Shown: one piece after another, positions 3,956-5,230 of the stretch
Numbering within the stretch: the first letter of the stretch is position 1
Layout: each line of letters starts with the position of its first letter
Assembly (NCBI GenBank): GCA_026388915.1
Contig: JAPLIW010000466.1
Location: 1-5,230, forward strand
Direction of reading: 5' to 3'
Source of the DNA: Deltaproteobacteria bacterium
GTDB lineage: Bacteria > Desulfobacterota > SM23-61
DNA: 5,230 nt
Position numbers and translations under genes: made by a program
The notes under the pieces: generated by a model
What the model was told of the DNA's origin: nothing
Databases searched by the model: none
Seen by the model: only the letters and a program-made list of their open reading frames with translations

Positions 3956-5230
3956 ATGAAGAAAATTTTGGTTATTCTTTTCCTTTGCCTGGTCCCTATC
4001 GCCTCTTGGGGGCAGCCTCCCGGGGCGAAGCCCGAGCAGATTATCACCCTGGTGTTCAGCTCGAACCTGTACGGGGAGTACGAGCCCTGCGGCTGAGGGG
4101 GGGGCAAGCTTGGCGGTCTGGCCAGGCGGGCTTCCTTCCTGGAAAAGCTGCGTAAAGACAAGAAGAATGTGATTGTGGTGGACTCCGGAGACCTTCTCTA
4201 TTCCGCGGGTTATGACCTATATAGCCTTTCCAAAAGAGACCAGGAGGTGACCGCCTTGAAGGCGGACCTCTTCCTTCAAACCTACAACCTCATGGGATAC
4301 GATGCCTTCACCCCGGGGGAGGTTGATCTCTCCTGGGGTGTTGCGGAACTGAAAAAAATGGAGAAGAAGGCGAAATTTTCGATTCTCCTGGCCAACCTCC
4401 AGGACCTGAAGACAAAAAAGCCCGTGTTTCAGCCTTACCTCATCAAGGAAATGAGGGGCATCCGGGTGGGGCTTTTCGGGCTCCTTTCCAACCGCTTTTC
4501 CGGAAGCCTGGATCCCCATGATAAAGTGGCTTTTCGGCTTACCGACCCCATGGAGGCGGCCAAACAGGTCATTGCCGAGTTGAAGAAGAAAAAATGTAAA
4601 ACCATCATTATCGTCGCCCACATGGATGAGAGCGAGCAAAGGAAGCTCGCCGAAACGTTCCGGGAGGTTTACTTCGTGGTCAGCGGACATGAGCGTGGGC
4701 TTAAACGGCAGCCGGTGGAGGTCCGCAACGCCCAGATCCTCACCGCCGGGACCCGGGGGGAGTATCTCGGGCAAATGGAGTTTTTTCTCAAAGAGAAACC
4801 GGACGAAACCCGTCTCTTGTCCCATTACCAGATCGTAACCCTCCGGGATGTCTATGGAGACCACCCCCAAACGGCCAAGCTGGTGAACCAATTCAGGGCC
4901 GACTCTAAGCCCCTTTATTCCGCGGAGAGTAAAAGCCCTTCTCCAGAAAGAGACCCCGGGATGCAGAGTCGCCCCTATGCCTACCCGATCTCCAAATACA
5001 TGGGGGACGCATCCTGCCTTTCCTGCCATCAGCCGCAGCACGATAACTGGAAGAAGACCGGCCATGCCAAAGCCTTTCAAACCCTGGTCCGGGATAAGAG
5101 GGAGTCGGATCACACCTGCCTTCCCTGCCATACGACGGGATTTGGGGAAGTCTCTGGCTTTGGGGATGTGCTGGAGAACGTCCAGTGCGAATCCTGCCAC
5201 GGACCCAGGAGGGGACATCCGGAGGACGGG
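3956..5230 (+). CDS. Exported selenoprotein: UshA-like metallophosphatase-type domain fused to a multiheme cytochrome c (3' partial)
   Basis: The frame spans 425 codons and is still open at the window end. Its only stop-like codon is TGA 4094-4096, read here as Sec47. MKKILVILFLCLVPIASWG is a signal peptide, cleaved probably before Q20, so the protein is periplasmic or extracytoplasmic. Residues about 28-300 resemble the 5'-nucleotidase/UshA metallophosphatase fold. They include SSNLYGEYEPCGU (35-47), GGLARRA, VVDSGD (74-79), VAHMD (H222) and SGHERG (H245). Several metal ligands are degenerate: SSN instead of D-x-H, EVD at 122-124 where N-H-D is usual, and GHER instead of GHxH. Ordinary nucleotidase activity is therefore doubtful. 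From about 345 a cytochrome c554-like domain begins, with CLSCH (354-358), CLPCH (388-392) and CESCHGP (411-417). More hemes probably follow. The family normally has EPCGC, so Sec replaces the second cysteine. A role in respiratory or detoxifying electron transfer is inference. Confidence 0.87.
4094..4096 (+). other. In-frame TGA read as selenocysteine (Sec47)
   Basis: This TGA interrupts an otherwise continuous frame. Both sides encode one recognisable domain: a signal peptide and EPCG before it, and GGGKLGGLARRASFL after it. In relatives I recall, the same position is cysteine in EPCGC, the usual Cys/Sec exchange. No frame change occurs across the site. A SECIS-like hairpin sits at the expected distance. 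Confidence 0.88.
4108..4127 (+). promoter_or_regulatory. Bacterial SECIS element for Sec47
   Basis: Bases 4108-4114 pair with 4121-4127 in a 7-bp stem. Six pairs are Watson-Crick and one is U-G (4110-4125). The 6-nt loop is GGUCUG (4115-4120). Counting the U of UGA as 1, the loop occupies 22-27, with G23 and U24 in it. As I recall, E. coli fdhF has the same GGUCUG at the same positions, and its loop G and U contact SelB. The element lies in coding sequence, as expected in bacteria. Confidence 0.85.

Noticed and set aside
4094..4096. TGA as a pseudogene-making nonsense mutation or sequencing error
   Set aside because: The rest of the frame is intact for hundreds of codons. The site matches a family cysteine, and a hairpin with the right loop and spacing follows. 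The adjacent run of eight G (4097-4104) is error-prone, but the frame is the same on both sides.
3952..4155. 67-codon + frame starting at ATG 3952
   Set aside because: It is out of frame with the signal peptide starting at 3956 and with the downstream domain, and has no family features.
4217..5218. Minus-strand open frame of 333 codons
   Set aside because: It is antisense to the cytochrome gene. The + frame here has clear UshA-like motifs and three CxxCH sites, and the minus-strand protein has no recognisable domain.

Overview
The window looks like chromosomal DNA from an anaerobic or metal-respiring bacterium, most likely a deltaproteobacterial (Desulfobacterota) lineage. That placement is inferred from gene content: a DUF134 regulator beside a NifX-type cofactor protein, an FmdB/FmdE/TauE cluster, and an exported multiheme cytochrome that appears to need selenocysteine. 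All real genes are on the + strand. The long minus-strand open frames are shadows of these genes.

Region 1 (1-1044) is a small, AT-richer operon. A consensus sigma70-type promoter carries a 20-bp near-palindrome across its spacer and -10 box. It drives a DUF134 DNA-binding protein with a zinc ribbon, then a 124-aa dinitrogenase iron-molybdenum cofactor family protein. Region 2 (1193-2856) is a GC-richer cluster: an FmdB-type zinc-ribbon protein, an FmdE-family protein that overlaps or abuts it, and a TauE/SafE membrane transporter. The fmdE-tauE gap contains a 9-bp perfect inverted repeat.

Region 3 (3139-5230) encodes exported redox proteins. The first is a membrane-anchored or secreted DsbA/thioredoxin-like protein with a CSPC active site. 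The second starts at 3956 and runs off the window end. It has a signal peptide, a UshA-like metallophosphatase-type domain, and the start of a cytochrome c554-like multiheme domain with three CxxCH motifs visible.

The main discovery is in this last gene. Its frame is interrupted only by a TGA at 4094-4096, which falls where I expect cysteine in the family's EPCGC motif. A 7-bp hairpin with loop GGUCUG follows immediately. That loop sits at nucleotides 22-27 counted from the U of UGA, the same sequence and spacing I recall for the E. coli fdhF SECIS element. I therefore read the TGA as selenocysteine (Sec47). The product would be an exported selenoprotein joining a CGU redox motif, a degenerate phosphoesterase fold and c-type hemes, encoded next to a DsbA-like thiol oxidoreductase. 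A conventional gene caller would miss or truncate this gene.
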